From Martelella alba (GTDB taxonomy: Bacteria > Pseudomonadota > Gammaproteobacteria > Enterobacterales > Enterobacteriaceae), in assembly GCF_005217455.1 (NCBI RefSeq), contig NZ_SZPQ01000003.1, positions 62,001 through 126,000 of the forward strand: a stretch of 64,000 bases of DNA, read 5' to 3'. Positions 20,580 through 32,117 of this stretch are shown here, one piece after another. Both the position numbers and the translations under genes were made by a program. Position 1 is the stretch's first letter, and each line of letters opens with the position of its first letter. The notes under the pieces are model-generated. The model made no database searches. It saw only the letters and a list, made by a program, of their open reading frames with translations, and was not told the DNA's origin.

Positions 20580-21827
20580 ATGGATAAATTACTCGATCGA
20601 TTTTTAAATTACGTTTCCCACGATACCCAGTCCAAGCCGGGCGTCAAGCAGGTGCCCAGTACCGAGGGGCAATGGAAACTGGCCCGCGCCTTGGAAGAGG
20701 AGCTGAAATCGCTGGGTTTCGAGCAGGTGACGCTCAGCGAGCACGGCTGCCTGATGGCGACCTTGCCGTCCAATGTGGCCTGGAAAGTGCCGGCTATCGG
20801 GTTTATTTCCCATATGGACACCGCGCCGGACTTCAGCGGTAAGCATGTCAATCCGCAAATCGTGGAGAAATACCGCGGCGGGGATATCGCCCTTGGCAAC
20901 GGCGATGAAATCTTGTCGCCGGTCATGTTTCCCGTTTTGCACCAGCTGCTGGGTCATACCCTTATCACCACCGACGGTAAAACCCTGCTGGGCGCCGACG
21001 ACAAGGCCGGTATCGCCGAAATAGTCACCGCCATGGTGCGGCTTAAGGGCAAACAAATCCCTCATGGCGATATTCGTATTGCCTTTACGCCGGATGAAGA
21101 GGTTGGCAAGGGGGCGCAGTATTTTGACGTGGCGCATTTCGGCGCTGAATGGGCTTATACCATGGACGGCGGCGGCATCGGCGAACTGGAGTTCGAGAAT
21201 TTCAACGCCGCGTCGGTACTGGTGAAAATTGTCGGCAATAATGTGCATCCCGGTACCGCCAAAGGGGTGATGGTCAACGCCCTGACGCTGGCGACCCGCT
21301 TTCACCAGAAGATGCCGGTCAATGAAACCCCGGAAACCACCGAGGGATATGAAGGGTTTTACCATCTCAACAGCTTGAAGGGCAATGTCGATCGGGCGGA
21401 GATGCATTACATCGTGCGAGATTTTGACAAGCAGCGTTTCGCGGCCCGCAAGCAGTTTATGCTGAATGTGGCCGAGGAGGTGGGCAAAGGACTGCGGCCG
21501 GATTGCTATATTGAGCTGACGATTGAAGACAGCTATTACAATATGCATGACAAGGTGGCGAAATTCCCCCATGTCATCGAGCTGGCCCAGCAGGCCATGC
21601 GGGATAACGGCATTGAACCGGTGATGAAGCCCATTCGCGGCGGTACCGACGGCGCACAGTTGTCGTTTCGCGGGTTGCCCTGTCCAAACCTGTTCACCGG
21701 CGGCTATAACTATCATGGCAAGCATGAATTCGCATCCCAGGACGGCATGGAACAGGCGGTGCAGGTTATCATGCGTATCGCCGAGTTGAATGCGTTAAGG
21801 GCGAAAAATTTGGTTCAAAAATCGTAA
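20580..21827 (+). CDS. pepT: Peptidase T (tripeptide aminopeptidase)
   Basis: A cytoplasmic di-zinc M20 peptidase that removes N-terminal residues from tripeptides. Metal-ligand motifs are ISHMDTAPD near residue 78, [11 protein letters not shown] near 140, [10 protein letters not shown] near 172, [10 protein letters not shown], and [12 protein letters not shown] near the C-terminus. Length is 415 (E. coli about 408). In E. coli potABCD lies between cobB and pepT; here they are adjacent. A hairpin with a T run lies about 70 bases after the stop. Confidence 0.96.
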   Translation: MDKLLDRFLNYVSHDTQSKPGVKQVPSTEGQWKLARALEEELKSLGFEQVTLSEHGCLMATLPSNVAWKVPAIGFISHMDTAPDFSGKHVNPQIVEKYRGGDIALGNGDEILSPVMFPVLHQLLGHTLITTDGKTLLGADDKAGIAEIVTAMVRLKGKQIPHGDIRIAFTPDEEVGKGAQYFDVAHFGAEWAYTMDGGGIGELEFENFNAASVLVKIVGNNVHPGTAKGVMVNALTLATRFHQKMPVNETPETTEGYEGFYHLNSLKGNVDRAEMHYIVRDFDKQRFAARKQFMLNVAEEVGKGLRPDCYIELTIEDSYYNMHDKVAKFPHVIELAQQAMRDNGIEPVMKPIRGGTDGAQLSFRGLPCPNLFTGGYNYHGKHEFASQDGMEQAVQVIMRIAELNALRAKNLVQKS

Positions 21828-21894
21828 GACGGTATTGCCAAGTCCCGCTGACTGTCGCGCCGCGACGTGGTCGATGACGAGTCGTTGACATCCT

Positions 21895-21918
21895 CCCCGT
21901 CCTGGAGGTCGGGGTTTT
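21895..21918 (+). terminator. Hairpin with T run after pepT (also resembles an IS200/IS605 end)
   Basis: CCCCG (21895-21899) pairs with CGGGG (21910-21914), with an inner CC/GG pair and a TGGA loop, then TTTT. This fits an intrinsic terminator for pepT. The surrounding bases from GTTGACATCC at 21884 also resemble the conserved right end of IS200/IS605-type elements in enterobacteria, so it may be an insertion remnant. Confidence 0.5.
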
Positions 21919-21963
21919 ACGGCGCACCTGATAAAATACCCCGCCGGTGCCCCCCTCTTCCGT

Positions 21964-22067
21964 TATACTCTATCTACTTCGGGTTGCATCGCGGCGGTAA
22001 GTGGGCGACACATTCGTCGGGAGCGGATCCCCCCTTCAAAGAGGCAACATGAAGTATGACGAGTATA
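21964..22067. repeat. Intergenic palindromic repeat, copy 1
   Basis: A 104-base element bounded by TATACTC and GAGTATA. Next to the left end is ACTTCGGGTTGCATCGCGGCG, and next to the right end GCAACATGAAGTATGACG. It resembles the enterobacterial YPAL-type palindrome. It lies between pepT and roxA, and related copies occur at 32052, 34966 and 51029. Confidence 0.7.
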
Positions 22068-22104
22068 GACTCCCCCTTGGGTCCTTTTCGGTAGAAAACA
22101 GGCT

Positions 22105-23226
22105 ATGGATTACCAACTCGATATCGACTGGCCAGATTTCTTACAGCGTTACTGGCAACAACAACCGGTTATCATCAAACGCGCTTTTAAAAACTTCAAA
22201 GATCCGCTTTCACCGGATGAACTGGCCGGGCTTGCCATGGAAACCGAAGTCGAAAGCCGCCTGGTAAGCCATAACAAAGGCCGATGGGAGGTCAGCCACG
22301 GGCCATTCGCCAGCTTTGACCATCTGGCGGAAAATGACTGGTCGCTGCTGGTTCAGGGGGTCGATCACTGGCATGAACCTTCCGCCGCGCTGCTGCGGTC
22401 GTTTCGTCAATTACCTGACTGGCGCATTGATGACCTGATGGTGTCTTTCGCCGTGCCGGGGGGCGGCGTGGGTCCGCACGTCGATCAGTACGATGTTTTC
22501 ATCATCCAGGGTGTCGGGCGACGACATTGGCGGGTCGGTGAAAAAAAACCGCTGAAACAGCATTGCCCCCATCCCGATCTGCTGCAAGTGGATCCGTTTA
22601 AAGCCATTATCGATGAAGAAATGGAGCCCGGCGATCTCCTTTACATCCCCCCCGGCTTTCCCCACGAAGGCTACTCCCGGGAAAACGCCTTAAATTATTC
22701 CGTTGGTTTCCGGGCGCCGAACAGCCGTGAACTGATAAGCGGTTTCGCCGATTATCTGCTGGCCCAGGAGTTGGGCGGTTTACGATACACCGACCCCCAA
22801 ATCGCGTCCCGTGCTGAGCCGGCCGAAATACTGCCGGCGGAAATCGACCGCTTGCGTGCGATGATGATAGAGTTAATAGCCCAACCGGAACAGTTCAATC
22901 AATGGTTTGGCGAATTTATTTCCCAATCACGCCACGAGCTGGACCTGGCGCCCCCCGAACCTCCTTACCAACCGGGCGAGGTCTTTGATTTACTGCAACA
23001 AGGCGAGAGCCTGCTACGGTTGGGCGGGTTACGGGTACTCAAAGTCGGCGCGAGGTATTATGTCAATGGCGAACCCATCGTCACTGATCGACCGGAAGCT
23101 TTGGCGGCACTGGCCCGGGATTACCAGGTTTCGGCTAACCAGTTGCATGGCGCGCTGGAGGATCCGTCGTTTCTGGCGTTACTGACAACCCTTATCAATA
23201 GCGGTTATTGGTATTTCCAGAACTGA
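22105..23226 (+). CDS. roxA: Ribosomal protein uL16 arginine hydroxylase RoxA
   Basis: A 2-oxoglutarate/Fe(II) oxygenase with a cupin JmjC fold that hydroxylates Arg81 of ribosomal protein L16. The iron ligands are His and Asp in GPHVDQYDVF (around residues 125-132) and His in PPGFPHEGYS (around 187). FIIQGVGRRHWRVG and the 373-residue length equal the E. coli protein (YcfD). It starts 37 bases after the palindromic repeat and converges with phoQ. Confidence 0.95.
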   Translation: MDYQLDIDWPDFLQRYWQQQPVIIKRAFKNFKDPLSPDELAGLAMETEVESRLVSHNKGRWEVSHGPFASFDHLAENDWSLLVQGVDHWHEPSAALLRSFRQLPDWRIDDLMVSFAVPGGGVGPHVDQYDVFIIQGVGRRHWRVGEKKPLKQHCPHPDLLQVDPFKAIIDEEMEPGDLLYIPPGFPHEGYSRENALNYSVGFRAPNSRELISGFADYLLAQELGGLRYTDPQIASRAEPAEILPAEIDRLRAMMIELIAQPEQFNQWFGEFISQSRHELDLAPPEPPYQPGEVFDLLQQGESLLRLGGLRVLKVGARYYVNGEPIVTDRPEALAALARDYQVSANQLHGALEDPSFLALLTTLINSGYWYFQN

Positions 23227-23299
23227 TCCGGTTATCGCCGGACCATGGCGTATATCCGCCATACCTCACGTTGCGGCAGTGGAGAATAATGGGTTGGCG

Positions 23300-24763
23300 T
23301 CAATCGTCCTGGTAACCCTGCTGGCGCTTGAAGATGACTTCCACCAGGGCGCCGCCCAGGGTACTTTCTCCCACGACGATGTCGCCGTCATATTGTTCGA
23401 GAATTTCCGCCGCCACGGACAAACCCAGTCCTTGTCCGGGCCTCAAGGTATCGGCGCGCTGGCCGCGTTGGAAAATCAACTCGCGCTTGGAGGCCGGGAT
23501 TCCGGGGCCATCGTCGCCAATAAGCAGATGCAGTTCGTTTTCATTGGCGCGGGCGGTAATTTCGACGAACTCCAGGCAGTATTTGCACGCGTTGTCGAGA
23601 ATATTGCCCATGACTTCCATAAAATCATTTTTCTCGCCGATGAACGTCAGTTCGGGGGAGATATCCAGCGTGATTGACACGCCTTTACGCTGATAGACCT
23701 TGTTCAGGGCTGAACACAGGCTGTCCAGCAGGGCTGGTACCGAATGCAGCTCGCGGCTCAGGACATTGTGATCCGAATGGACGCTGGCGCGATGGAGATA
23801 ATAACCGATCTGCTGGGAGATACGGCTTATCTGTTCAAGCATGATGGGTTCCACTTGCTCAATATTGTTTTCGCGTCCCGTGCGCAGTGAGCGCAGGGTA
23901 GTCTGTAGCACCGCCAGTGGCGTTTTGAGGCTGTGCGTGAGATCAGAGAGGGTGGAGCGGTATTTCTGGTAACGCTGGCGCTCATTGTTAAGCAGGATAT
24001 TCAGATTGCGTACCAGAATGCCCAATTCCCGTGGCGGGTTTTCGTCCAGGCGATCCCGTTCGCCGCCTTCCAGTTCCCGCACTTGCTGCACCAGATCCTT
24101 AATGGGGCGCAGACTCCAGTGTGCCGCCAGCCATAACAGCGGCACGACCAGGAGCAAGTTGGCCAGCAGGACATAGCTGAACCACTCCCACACTAAATCC
24201 GTGCGTTGCAGCTCGTGCGGAATAGTGTCGACCACAACGATGGTCAGGGGCGGCAACCGCTCGGTGGCCGGGTAGCGGTTGACCGCGACGGAATGGGTCA
24301 GGGCATTGCTGTCGCTGCTGTCAAAATCCTTCAGGCGGTTCTGCGCGCTGGGATTGTCGCCGAGCACGGCGCTGCTGGTGCGCGTGTCGGTATCCAGTTC
24401 GAAATAGCCGGTTTTTTGCAGCCACTCCGGCTTGAGCCGGGATTCCAGCGCGGGAACATAGCGCTGCCGCCAAAGAATGTGGCCCTTGTCATCATAGATC
24501 AATACCAGCGCGGCGAAATTGATATCAATGTTGGGCGGCACGGCAATGGTCAATCGATTGTCGTTCCATTGCGCCAGGCTAAAAAACAGATTGCTTTCGC
24601 CCCGCAGTAACCGAAACGAGGTTTTATCGAAACTCACGCTATAGCCGATGACCGCCACCATACCGTAACAGAGCGACAAGGCCAACACGACGCAGGCTGT
24701 GGCCAGAAGGAAACGGACCCGAAGCGAGAAAGGCTTTTTATGATAATAAGGGAAATGAGCCAT
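23300..24763 (-). CDS. phoQ: Sensor histidine kinase PhoQ
   Basis: The membrane kinase of the PhoPQ system, which in E. coli and Salmonella responds to low Mg2+, antimicrobial peptides and acid. The 487-residue protein has spans at about 15-40 and 195-215 around the periplasmic sensor, then HAMP, the phosphorylated His in [12 protein letters not shown] (about 277), and the ATPase motifs [10 protein letters not shown] and DDGPGIP. The membrane-facing acidic cluster is weakened: residues 148-154 read DSSDSNA where E. coli has EDDDDAE. Sodalis glossinidius PhoQ is reported to be insensitive to divalent cations, which this would fit. Confidence 0.96.
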   Translation of the reverse strand: MAHFPYYHKKPFSLRVRFLLATACVVLALSLCYGMVAVIGYSVSFDKTSFRLLRGESNLFFSLAQWNDNRLTIAVPPNIDINFAALVLIYDDKGHILWRQRYVPALESRLKPEWLQKTGYFELDTDTRTSSAVLGDNPSAQNRLKDFDSSDSNALTHSVAVNRYPATERLPPLTIVVVDTIPHELQRTDLVWEWFSYVLLANLLLVVPLLWLAAHWSLRPIKDLVQQVRELEGGERDRLDENPPRELGILVRNLNILLNNERQRYQKYRSTLSDLTHSLKTPLAVLQTTLRSLRTGRENNIEQVEPIMLEQISRISQQIGYYLHRASVHSDHNVLSRELHSVPALLDSLCSALNKVYQRKGVSITLDISPELTFIGEKNDFMEVMGNILDNACKYCLEFVEITARANENELHLLIGDDGPGIPASKRELIFQRGQRADTLRPGQGLGLSVAAEILEQYDGDIVVGESTLGGALVEVIFKRQQGYQDD

Positions 24764-24768
24764 ATGAC

Positions 24769-25440
24769 TTAGCTGACATCGAAGCGGTAGCCCTGTCCAC
24801 GTACCGTTGTTATGACCTCATACGGATAATCGGCCTGCATCTTCTTGCGCAGGCGCCCCATCAACACATCTATGGTATGACTTTCCCGCAATTCGGCATC
24901 GGGATACAACTGCAACATGAGCGAGTCTTTGCTGACGACCTTTCCCGCGTTGCGAATCAGGGTTTCAATGATGGTGTATTCGAAGGCGGTCAGCTTGATA
25001 TGCTCGTTATTGATCATCAGTTCCCGCCGAGACAAATCGATCTGAAAAGGCGGCAGCGTGATGACCTGCGATGCCAGCCCGCTGTTGCGGCGCATGAGCG
25101 CCTGCATTCTGGCGACGACCTCCTCCAGATGAAAAGGTTTGGTGACATAGTCGTCCGCACCGGCTTCCAGCACGGTGACTTTATCTTGCCAACCTTCTCG
25201 GGCGGTAAGAACCAGGATTGGGATTTTTACCTGGTGAGACCGCCAGCGGCGGATGAGACTGAGGCCGTCCTCGTCGGGCAAGCCCAGATCGACAATGGCG
25301 ATATCGGGTGGATGCTCATGTAAAAAATAATCCGCTTCTCTGGCGTCAGCGGCAGCATCAACCTGATGGCCCATTTCACGCATTTGTACCGTCAGGTGAT
25401 GACGAAGAAGAGAATTGTCTTCGATAACCAGAACTCGCAT
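24769..25440 (-). CDS. phoP: Response regulator PhoP
   Basis: An OmpR-type regulator that controls Mg2+ transport, lipid A modification and peptide resistance genes. It has 223 residues as in E. coli. The receiver domain has the phosphoacceptor Asp51 in [13 protein letters not shown], and the winged-helix domain ends in [13 protein letters not shown]. The start is the ATG at 25440 ([12 protein letters not shown]); an upstream in-frame start at 25521 would add residues without counterpart. phoQ follows 5 bases after the stop, and a PhoP box lies upstream. Confidence 0.97.
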   Translation of the reverse strand: MRVLVIEDNSLLRHHLTVQMREMGHQVDAAADAREADYFLHEHPPDIAIVDLGLPDEDGLSLIRRWRSHQVKIPILVLTAREGWQDKVTVLEAGADDYVTKPFHLEEVVARMQALMRRNSGLASQVITLPPFQIDLSRRELMINNEHIKLTAFEYTIIETLIRNAGKVVSKDSLMLQLYPDAELRESHTIDVLMGRLRKKMQADYPYEVITTVRGQGYRFDVS

Positions 25441-25569
25441 CGCAACTCCTAAGTTAAAGCGCCGGCAACGCATCTGCAGGAGCCCGCCGCTGTGTACCTG
25501 TAAAAGCCATCCCCTGAGCAAACTTGCCGTCTTTCGCTAGAGTATCCCAGAGCACGGCTAAACTACAGA

Positions 25570-25586
25570 TAAACAGAGCATTAACC
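25570..25586 (-). promoter_or_regulatory. PhoP box upstream of phoP
   Basis: On the minus strand the bases read GGTTAA-TGCTC-TGTTTA, a direct hexamer repeat with a 5-base spacer matching the PhoP box (T/G)GTTTA-N5-(T/G)GTTTA closely; the first hexamer differs near its end. It lies about 130 bases upstream of the phoP start, suggesting conserved autoregulation. Confidence 0.65.
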
Positions 25587-25616
25587 AAAGCGGCCGTTAC
25601 CGAGGCGCCCTTTGGG

Positions 25617-27017
<1,401 letters not shown>

Positions 27018-27644
27018 TTAAACATGAGAAAGAATTTGCTGCGCCTGCTTGAACAGACGGTTGCGGCTGAACATCAGTTGCAGGCGTCCGCCGCCCACCT
27101 GCTGCCAGAGCACGGCGGAACGAATGCCCGCGAGCAGCGCGGCGCGAATCTTGGCCTGTATCTGGGCGTTTTGCAGCAGCGCCGGCGTGCCCGTTACCTG
27201 AATCCTCGGCCCCAGCGGACTGATGATATCCACGTAGACCGCCGCCATGGCGGCGAAAATCGTCTCGGACAATATCTCGAAATGCGCCAGTTGGCGATTA
27301 AGCTCGATGATACGCCGGTCCAGGGCATCCAGCGCGTTTTTATTGGCGTGCAATTTGCGTTCAAGCACCATAAGACCGAGCGTATAGCGGGTCAGCTCGC
27401 CATCCGGTCCGGTCCGCGCGGCATTAAGCATGCCCGCCAGGGAGTGCAGGCCAAGCCGGAGATTGGCCGGCTGATTGCCGAACACCGCCAGCGTGGACGG
27501 CGGATTGAGATCCAACAGGCTTTGCAGCGATGGCTCGAGCATGGCCTCATCACACTGCCCTTTGTGGGCCAATTGCTGCGCCAGCATCGCGCTTTGACAA
27601 ATCCCCGCCAGCGCCAGCGTGATATCGTAATAGTTCTTGGTCAA
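27018..27644 (-). CDS. hflD: HflD, membrane-associated CII/lysogeny modulator family protein
   Basis: A peripheral inner-membrane protein. In E. coli it binds phage lambda CII and favours its degradation; its housekeeping role is unclear. A TTG start at 27644 is favoured: AGGAG lies five bases upstream and the product begins [18 protein letters not shown], as in E. coli. The mnmA stop codon overlaps this start (TTGA). Coiled-coil-like helices and [15 protein letters not shown] match the family. Length is 208 residues (E. coli 213). Confidence 0.92.
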   Translation of the reverse strand: MTKNYYDITLALAGICQSAMLAQQLAHKGQCDEAMLEPSLQSLLDLNPPSTLAVFGNQPANLRLGLHSLAGMLNAARTGPDGELTRYTLGLMVLERKLHANKNALDALDRRIIELNRQLAHFEILSETIFAAMAAVYVDIISPLGPRIQVTGTPALLQNAQIQAKIRAALLAGIRSAVLWQQVGGGRLQLMFSRNRLFKQAQQILSHV

Positions 27645-28774
27645 ACCCGCTCCTGAACGCGTCCCTGGGCGGTCAACGGCAATCGGGTTTCGATGACGCC
27701 GCCGCCGAGGCATTGCTCGCCGAGATAAAAAACCGCCGATTGTCCGGGCGTGACCGCCGCCACCGGCTCATCGAATGTCACCTGGACGCGTCCCTCGTCC
27801 CGCGGCTCCACCAGACAGGCGATGTCCGGTTGGCGATAGCGCGTTTTAACCGCGCAACGCAACGCGCCGACCAACGGACGTCCATCGACCCAATGCAGTT
27901 GCCCGGCCGTCAGTCCGGTCGACATCAACTGCGGGTGTTCATGTCCCTGGGCCACCACCAGAATATTGTCCTCCACCCGTTTATCGACCACGTACCAGGG
28001 ATCTTCGCTGCCCTCCCGGGTGCCGCCGATGCCCAGGCCCTTGCGTTGCCCCAGCGTATGGTACATCAGTCCCTGGTGCTCGCCCATCGGCTGTCCGTCG
28101 ACGGTCACGATCTTTCCCGGCCGCGCCGGCAGATAGCGCGACAGGAAATCGCGAAACTTACGCTCGCCGATAAAACAGATGCCGGTGGAATCTTTTTTCG
28201 CCGCGGTGGCCAGGCCGAGTTCGCGGGCGATGCGCCGCACTTCGGGTTTTTCCAGGGCGCCCACCGGGAACAGGCATTGCGCCAGTTGCCGCTCGCCCAG
28301 GGTGTAGAGGAAATAACTTTGATCTTTATTGGCATCCAGTCCGCGCAGCAACCGAGAGTGTCGCTCGCTGTCATCTCGCCGGACATAATGCCCGGTGGCG
28401 ATAAAATCCGCGCCCAGATCTTCGGCGGCGAATTCAAGGAACGCCTTGAACTTAATTTCCTTGTTGCACAGGACATCGGGATTGGGGGTGCGGCCGGCGC
28501 GGTATTCCGATAAAAACAATTCGAAGACATTATCCCAGTATTCGGCGGCGAAATTCACCGTGTGCAGCGTGATGCCGAGCCGGTCGCAGACCGCCTGGGC
28601 GTCGGCCAGATCACTGGCGGCGGTGCAGTATTCCTCATTATCGTCTTCCTCCCAGTTCTTCATAAACAGTCCCTCCACCTGATAGCCTTGTTGTTGCAGC
28701 AGGTAAGCGGAAACGGATGAATCGACGCCGCCGGACATGCCGACGATCACTTTGAACTGGCTGTTTTCTGACAT
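27641..28774 (-). CDS. mnmA: tRNA 2-thiouridylase MnmA
   Basis: Transfers sulfur to U34 of Lys, Glu and Gln tRNAs. The ATP-pyrophosphatase loop [15 protein letters not shown] is near residues 14-28. Catalytic cysteines are in [12 protein letters not shown] (about 103) and [13 protein letters not shown] (about 200). The start at 28774 gives [12 protein letters not shown]; an in-frame ATG at 28801 would add unmatched residues. Length is 377 (E. coli 368), with a slightly longer C-terminus. It is coupled to hflD. Confidence 0.96.
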   Translation of the reverse strand: MSENSQFKVIVGMSGGVDSSVSAYLLQQQGYQVEGLFMKNWEEDDNEEYCTAASDLADAQAVCDRLGITLHTVNFAAEYWDNVFELFLSEYRAGRTPNPDVLCNKEIKFKAFLEFAAEDLGADFIATGHYVRRDDSERHSRLLRGLDANKDQSYFLYTLGERQLAQCLFPVGALEKPEVRRIARELGLATAAKKDSTGICFIGERKFRDFLSRYLPARPGKIVTVDGQPMGEHQGLMYHTLGQRKGLGIGGTREGSEDPWYVVDKRVEDNILVVAQGHEHPQLMSTGLTAGQLHWVDGRPLVGALRCAVKTRYRQPDIACLVEPRDEGRVQVTFDEPVAAVTPGQSAVFYLGEQCLGGGVIETRLPLTAQGRVQERV

Positions 28775-28891
28775 GGGGTCCTCACGACCGGGATTGGAGA
28801 CGTATGACATGCATGCTCGGATAAACGGTTATTTTAACACGGGCGGATGCCGAAGGGCCAGCGCGGCGGGCGATGGCGCAGGAGGCCCTTT

Positions 28892-29344
28892 TCAGAGCGG
28901 GAAAGGCCATTGAAAGGCGCTGACGATATCCAGGGGATAATGCACGCCGGCCCGGTAGGCCAGGATACTTTCCGCGACAAGGGGCGATCGCAACTGGCGG
29001 GAGGACAAGATCTCATCGGCCTTGAGCCACAGGCAGCGGTCGATATCGTCGTCCTGCGGAATGGCGGTGATGCGCTGCGGTAAATCGATGGCGAACAGAA
29101 AACGCATGAAAGGCGTTTTGTCCGGCGCGAGCCATTGGTGAATCCGCAGCAGATGCTGGGGCTCGGCGTCAATGCCCGCTTCCTCCCACAATTCCCGCCG
29201 CGCGGCCTGGACCACGGTTTCGTCCGCCTCCAGATGGCCGGCAGGCTGGTTCCAGCGGGGGTTGCCGTGAATGGTTTCCTCGACAATCAAAAAATGATTT
29301 TCCGCCTGCACCACATTGGCCACGGTGACATGAGGTTTGAACAC
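28892..29344 (-). CDS. nudJ: Nudix phosphatase NudJ
   Basis: A Nudix hydrolase active on thiamine pyrophosphates and nucleoside diphosphates. The Nudix box is intact: [20 protein letters not shown] continuing to AGI, around residues 37-59. The start [12 protein letters not shown] and the end FQWPFPL match E. coli NudJ. In E. coli rluE lies between nudJ and icd; no rluE-like sequence is visible here, and the divergent icd gene follows after 307 bases. Confidence 0.95.
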   Translation of the reverse strand: MFKPHVTVANVVQAENHFLIVEETIHGNPRWNQPAGHLEADETVVQAARRELWEEAGIDAEPQHLLRIHQWLAPDKTPFMRFLFAIDLPQRITAIPQDDDIDRCLWLKADEILSSRQLRSPLVAESILAYRAGVHYPLDIVSAFQWPFPL

Positions 29345-29599
29345 GTATGCTCCTTATCGCTGGAAAATTGACGGCTCCCCCTCCGGCCTAATAACGGCAA
29401 AGTCCACAAACCGGGTGGCGCCAATGGTAAAGAACGGCAACGCCGTCTTTTCCGCCGAGCGGACCCATCCTCAGGGCTGAAACGTTTAAGGTCGTGATTT
29501 TTAATAAGGTCGTCCGCGACAGGCTATGCAGCCGCTGTCATAAAAGGCATTATATCGCAAATCGGTTTGGATTGGCGTAAGGTTTTTATTCAAGTAATA

Positions 29600-29627
29600 T
29601 TGACACGATTCTTACAAATCATTAACA
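29600..29627 (+). promoter_or_regulatory. Possible icd promoter
   Basis: A perfect -35 hexamer TTGACA (29600-29605) is followed after 16 bases by TTAACA, a weak -10. The ribosome site AAGGAGAGG precedes the ATG at 29652. The rest of 29345-29599 between nudJ and icd shows no gene. Confidence 0.4.
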
Positions 29628-29651
29628 AGAGTGCGCCCGAAGGAGAGGTTA

Positions 29652-30908
29652 ATGGAAAGCAAAGTAGTGGTTCCCGCAACAGGTCAGAAGATGACGATTG
29701 ATGCCCAGGGAAAACTGGCGGTCCCGGAAAATCCCATCATTCCCTTTATTGAAGGTGACGGCATTGGGGTGGATGTGACGCCGGCAATGATCCATGTTGT
29801 GGATGCCGCGGTGGAAAAAGCCTACCAGGGCAAGCGCAAAATATCCTGGATGGAAATCTACACCGGCGAAAAATCGACCCGGCTTTACGGCGAGGATGTC
29901 TGGCTGCCGGAAGAAACCCTGGACCTGATCCGCGATTACCGTGTGGCCATCAAGGGACCGCTCACCACGCCGGTAGGCGGAGGCATCCGCTCGCTGAACG
30001 TGGCGCTGCGCCAGCGGCTCGATCTTTATATCTGTCTGCGTCCGGTGCGCTATTACACGGGGACGCCGAGCCCGGTGAAACATCCCGAGCTGACCGATAT
30101 GGTGATCTTTCGCGAAAATGCCGAGGATATCTATGCCGGCATCGAATGGAAAGCCGGCAGCGCCGAGGCCGATAAAGTTATCAAGTTTCTGCAAGACGAG
30201 ATGGGCGTGAAAAAGATCCGTTTTCCGCAACAGTGCGGCATCGGCATCAAGCCTTGTTCCGAGCAGGGCACCAAGCGGCTGGTGCGCGCCGCCATCGAGT
30301 ATGCCATCGCCAACGATCGCGCGTCGGTCACGCTGGTGCATAAAGGCAATATCATGAAATTCACCGAGGGCGCCTTTAAAGACTGGGGCTATCAATTAGC
30401 CCGCGAAGAGTTCGGCGGCGAACTTCTCGATGGCGGTCCCTGGGTGAAGATTAAAAATCCGAAAACCGGCAAGGACATCGTTATCAAAGATGTCATCGCC
30501 GATGCGTTCTTGCAGCAGATCCTGCTGCGGCCGGCCGAATATGATGTTATCGCCAGCATGAATCTGAACGGCGACTATATTTCCGATGCCCTGGCGGCGC
30601 AGGTAGGCGGCATCGGAATTGCGCCCGGGGCGAATATCGGCGATGATTGCGCCCTGTTCGAGGCCACCCACGGCACGGCGCCGAAATATGCCGGCCAGGA
30701 TAAGGTCAATCCCGGTTCGGTGATCCTGTCAGCGGAAATGATGTTGCGGCATATGCAGTGGTTCGAAGCCGCTGACTTAATCGTTAAAGGTATGGAAGGC
30801 GCCATCGCCGCCAAAACCGTCACCTACGATTTCGAACGTCTGATGGATGGCGCTAAGCTGTTGAAATGCAGTGAGTTCGGCGACGCTATCATCCAGCATA
30901 TGTCATGA
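29652..30908 (+). CDS. icd: NADP-dependent isocitrate dehydrogenase
   Basis: The TCA-cycle enzyme that converts isocitrate to 2-oxoglutarate. The ATG at 29652 gives [11 protein letters not shown] and 418 residues (E. coli 416). The AceK phosphorylation site is kept: the serine in [13 protein letters not shown] (Ser114 here, Ser113 in E. coli). The substrate ligands Asn, Arg, Tyr and Lys are also kept, as is the NADP motif [18 protein letters not shown] hairpin follows the stop. Confidence 0.97.
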   Translation: MESKVVVPATGQKMTIDAQGKLAVPENPIIPFIEGDGIGVDVTPAMIHVVDAAVEKAYQGKRKISWMEIYTGEKSTRLYGEDVWLPEETLDLIRDYRVAIKGPLTTPVGGGIRSLNVALRQRLDLYICLRPVRYYTGTPSPVKHPELTDMVIFRENAEDIYAGIEWKAGSAEADKVIKFLQDEMGVKKIRFPQQCGIGIKPCSEQGTKRLVRAAIEYAIANDRASVTLVHKGNIMKFTEGAFKDWGYQLAREEFGGELLDGGPWVKIKNPKTGKDIVIKDVIADAFLQQILLRPAEYDVIASMNLNGDYISDALAAQVGGIGIAPGANIGDDCALFEATHGTAPKYAGQDKVNPGSVILSAEMMLRHMQWFEAADLIVKGMEGAIAAKTVTYDFERLMDGAKLLKCSEFGDAIIQHMS

Positions 30909-30918
30909 TCGCGCCACG

Positions 30919-30942
30919 CAAACCGGCACAAGCGCCGGTTTG
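30919..30942 (+). terminator. Stem-loop after icd
   Basis: A perfect 9-base stem (CAAACCGGC / GCCGGTTTG) with a 6-base loop starts 11 bases after the icd stop. No T run follows, so it may be a weak terminator. Confidence 0.5.
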
Positions 30943-31019
30943 CCCATGTTGATAGCGCGGCCGCCCGTCCGGCGGGGCACCGGCCGCGCGAACCTATCAA
31001 CGCGGGCCGGAAAGGGCGG

Positions 31020-31268
31020 CTATGCCGCCCGGCTCGCCGCCCGCAGCGATGCCATACCGCCGATAGCCGACCCCGTCACGCTCTTGCGACCGCCGATTAA
31101 GCTGCCGCCCATGATGGGCGGCGCGAGTTCGGTCGGTACGCCCACCAGCGCCATGGTGCGATCACGTTTAAGCAGCGACAGGTAAGGATTGAGATCATGC
31201 GGCACCGGGATGGTGTTGAGCAGGAAATCGAAACTGCCGGCCTGCGCCGCCACCGTATTACCGGGCAT
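31020..31268 (-). pseudogene. Fragment of a zinc-type alcohol dehydrogenase (YahK-like)
   Basis: The 82-residue frame contains AGSFDFLLNTIPVPHDLNPY, then LSLLKRDRTMALVGVP and VTGSAIGG. This resembles the NADP-binding part of YahK-type medium-chain alcohol dehydrogenases. The zinc-binding N-terminal domain and the C-terminal end are absent, and the homologous part ends in an alanine/arginine-rich tail before a stop. It is a decayed fragment downstream of, and on the same strand as, the MgtC-family gene. Confidence 0.7.
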
Positions 31269-31281
31269 GGCCGGAGGGATG

Positions 31282-31941
31282 TCAGCGGATATCGATTTTG
31301 TGAATACCGTCGATGGCCAGCAGTCGGCTATGGATGTCGGCGGGTTTATAGCGGGCGTGCAACATGATTTCCAGGATCAGTTTACAATCCTTGTTGTCAT
31401 TTCCATAACGGGCCACGCTGGAACGGACGATACGGATGCGCAGTTTACGCAGCGCCTGCATGGCGAGTTCCATACTGGCGGACGTCAATGAAACGCTTAG
31501 CATATAGCGTTGTCCCATAAGCCGTCGACTTAACTGACGAATGCCTTCGAGCACCAGCAGGGTCATAATGCTGCCGCAAATGCCGATGATATACATGCCG
31601 CTGCCGATGATAAGTCCGATAGCCGCGGTTACCCACAATCCGGCCGCGGTGGTCAAACCCCGCACAAACTGTTTGTTCAGCATGATCGTGCCCGCGCCGA
31701 GAAAGCCGATGCCGCTGACCACCTGGGCGGCGATACGGCTGGGGTCCAGCACGATGTCGCGTTTGTCGGTCAACAGATCGCTAAAGCCGTACTTCGAGGC
31801 TATCATGAACATGGCGCTGCCGACGCATACCAGAATATGAGTGCGTAATCCGGCTTCTTTGGCCCGAAGTTGCCGCTCCACGCCGATAAGCGCGCCTAAC
31901 GCGCCGGCCAGAGCAATGCGCAGCAACAGTTCTGTATTCAT
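31282..31941 (-). CDS. MgtC/YhiD-family inner-membrane protein
   Basis: A membrane protein of the MgtC/SapB family. MgtC itself inhibits the F1Fo ATPase during Mg2+ starvation in Salmonella, but for this subgroup the role is unknown. Four to five membrane spans fill about residues 5-145, with GVERQLRAKEAGLRTHILV and DPSRIAAQVVSGIGFLGAG. A C-terminal ACT-like domain follows. Sequence features are closer to E. coli YhiD than to Salmonella MgtC. ATG 31941 gives MNTELLLRIALAG and 219 residues. Confidence 0.88.
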   Translation of the reverse strand: MNTELLLRIALAGALGALIGVERQLRAKEAGLRTHILVCVGSAMFMIASKYGFSDLLTDKRDIVLDPSRIAAQVVSGIGFLGAGTIMLNKQFVRGLTTAAGLWVTAAIGLIIGSGMYIIGICGSIMTLLVLEGIRQLSRRLMGQRYMLSVSLTSASMELAMQALRKLRIRIVRSSVARYGNDNKDCKLILEIMLHARYKPADIHSRLLAIDGIHKIDIR

Positions 31942-32051
31942 CTCTTTCTTTCCCCTTGCATCCAGTGACGAAACCCAATGCAGCAATCAGACAATCCACA
32001 CCAGCGAAATACCCCGATCAAACCGCACGCCGCTTCTTTATAGGCGGCGGT

Positions 32052-32117
32052 CGCCCATCCCAGTCACCTCGGCGTCTTTGCGCCTGGGGCGATGCAACGT
32101 GGATTATCTCGAGTATA
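32052..32117. repeat. Intergenic palindromic repeat, copy 2 (right half)
   Basis: The bases CGCCTGGGGCGATGCAACGT, then GGATTATCTCGAGTATA, match the right half of the repeat family, with CCCATCCCAGTCACC before them. The left half is missing. It lies between the MgtC-family gene and the 2-hydroxyacid dehydrogenase. Confidence 0.6.

Noticed and set aside
20604-21725. A 373-codon minus-strand frame inside pepT.
   Set aside because: It is the antisense of pepT, with no recognisable domain.
23227-23262. Small inverted repeats between roxA and phoQ.
   Set aside because: Arms of only 5-6 bases and no T run, so they cannot be called as terminators with confidence.
30109-30140. icd reads RENAEDIY where E. 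coli has RENSEDIY; I first suspected loss of the AceK phosphorylation serine.
   Set aside because: The phosphorylated serine of E. coli IDH is Ser113 in [12 protein letters not shown], and this serine is present here (Ser114). The Ser to Ala change is at another position (E. coli 156) and is probably neutral.
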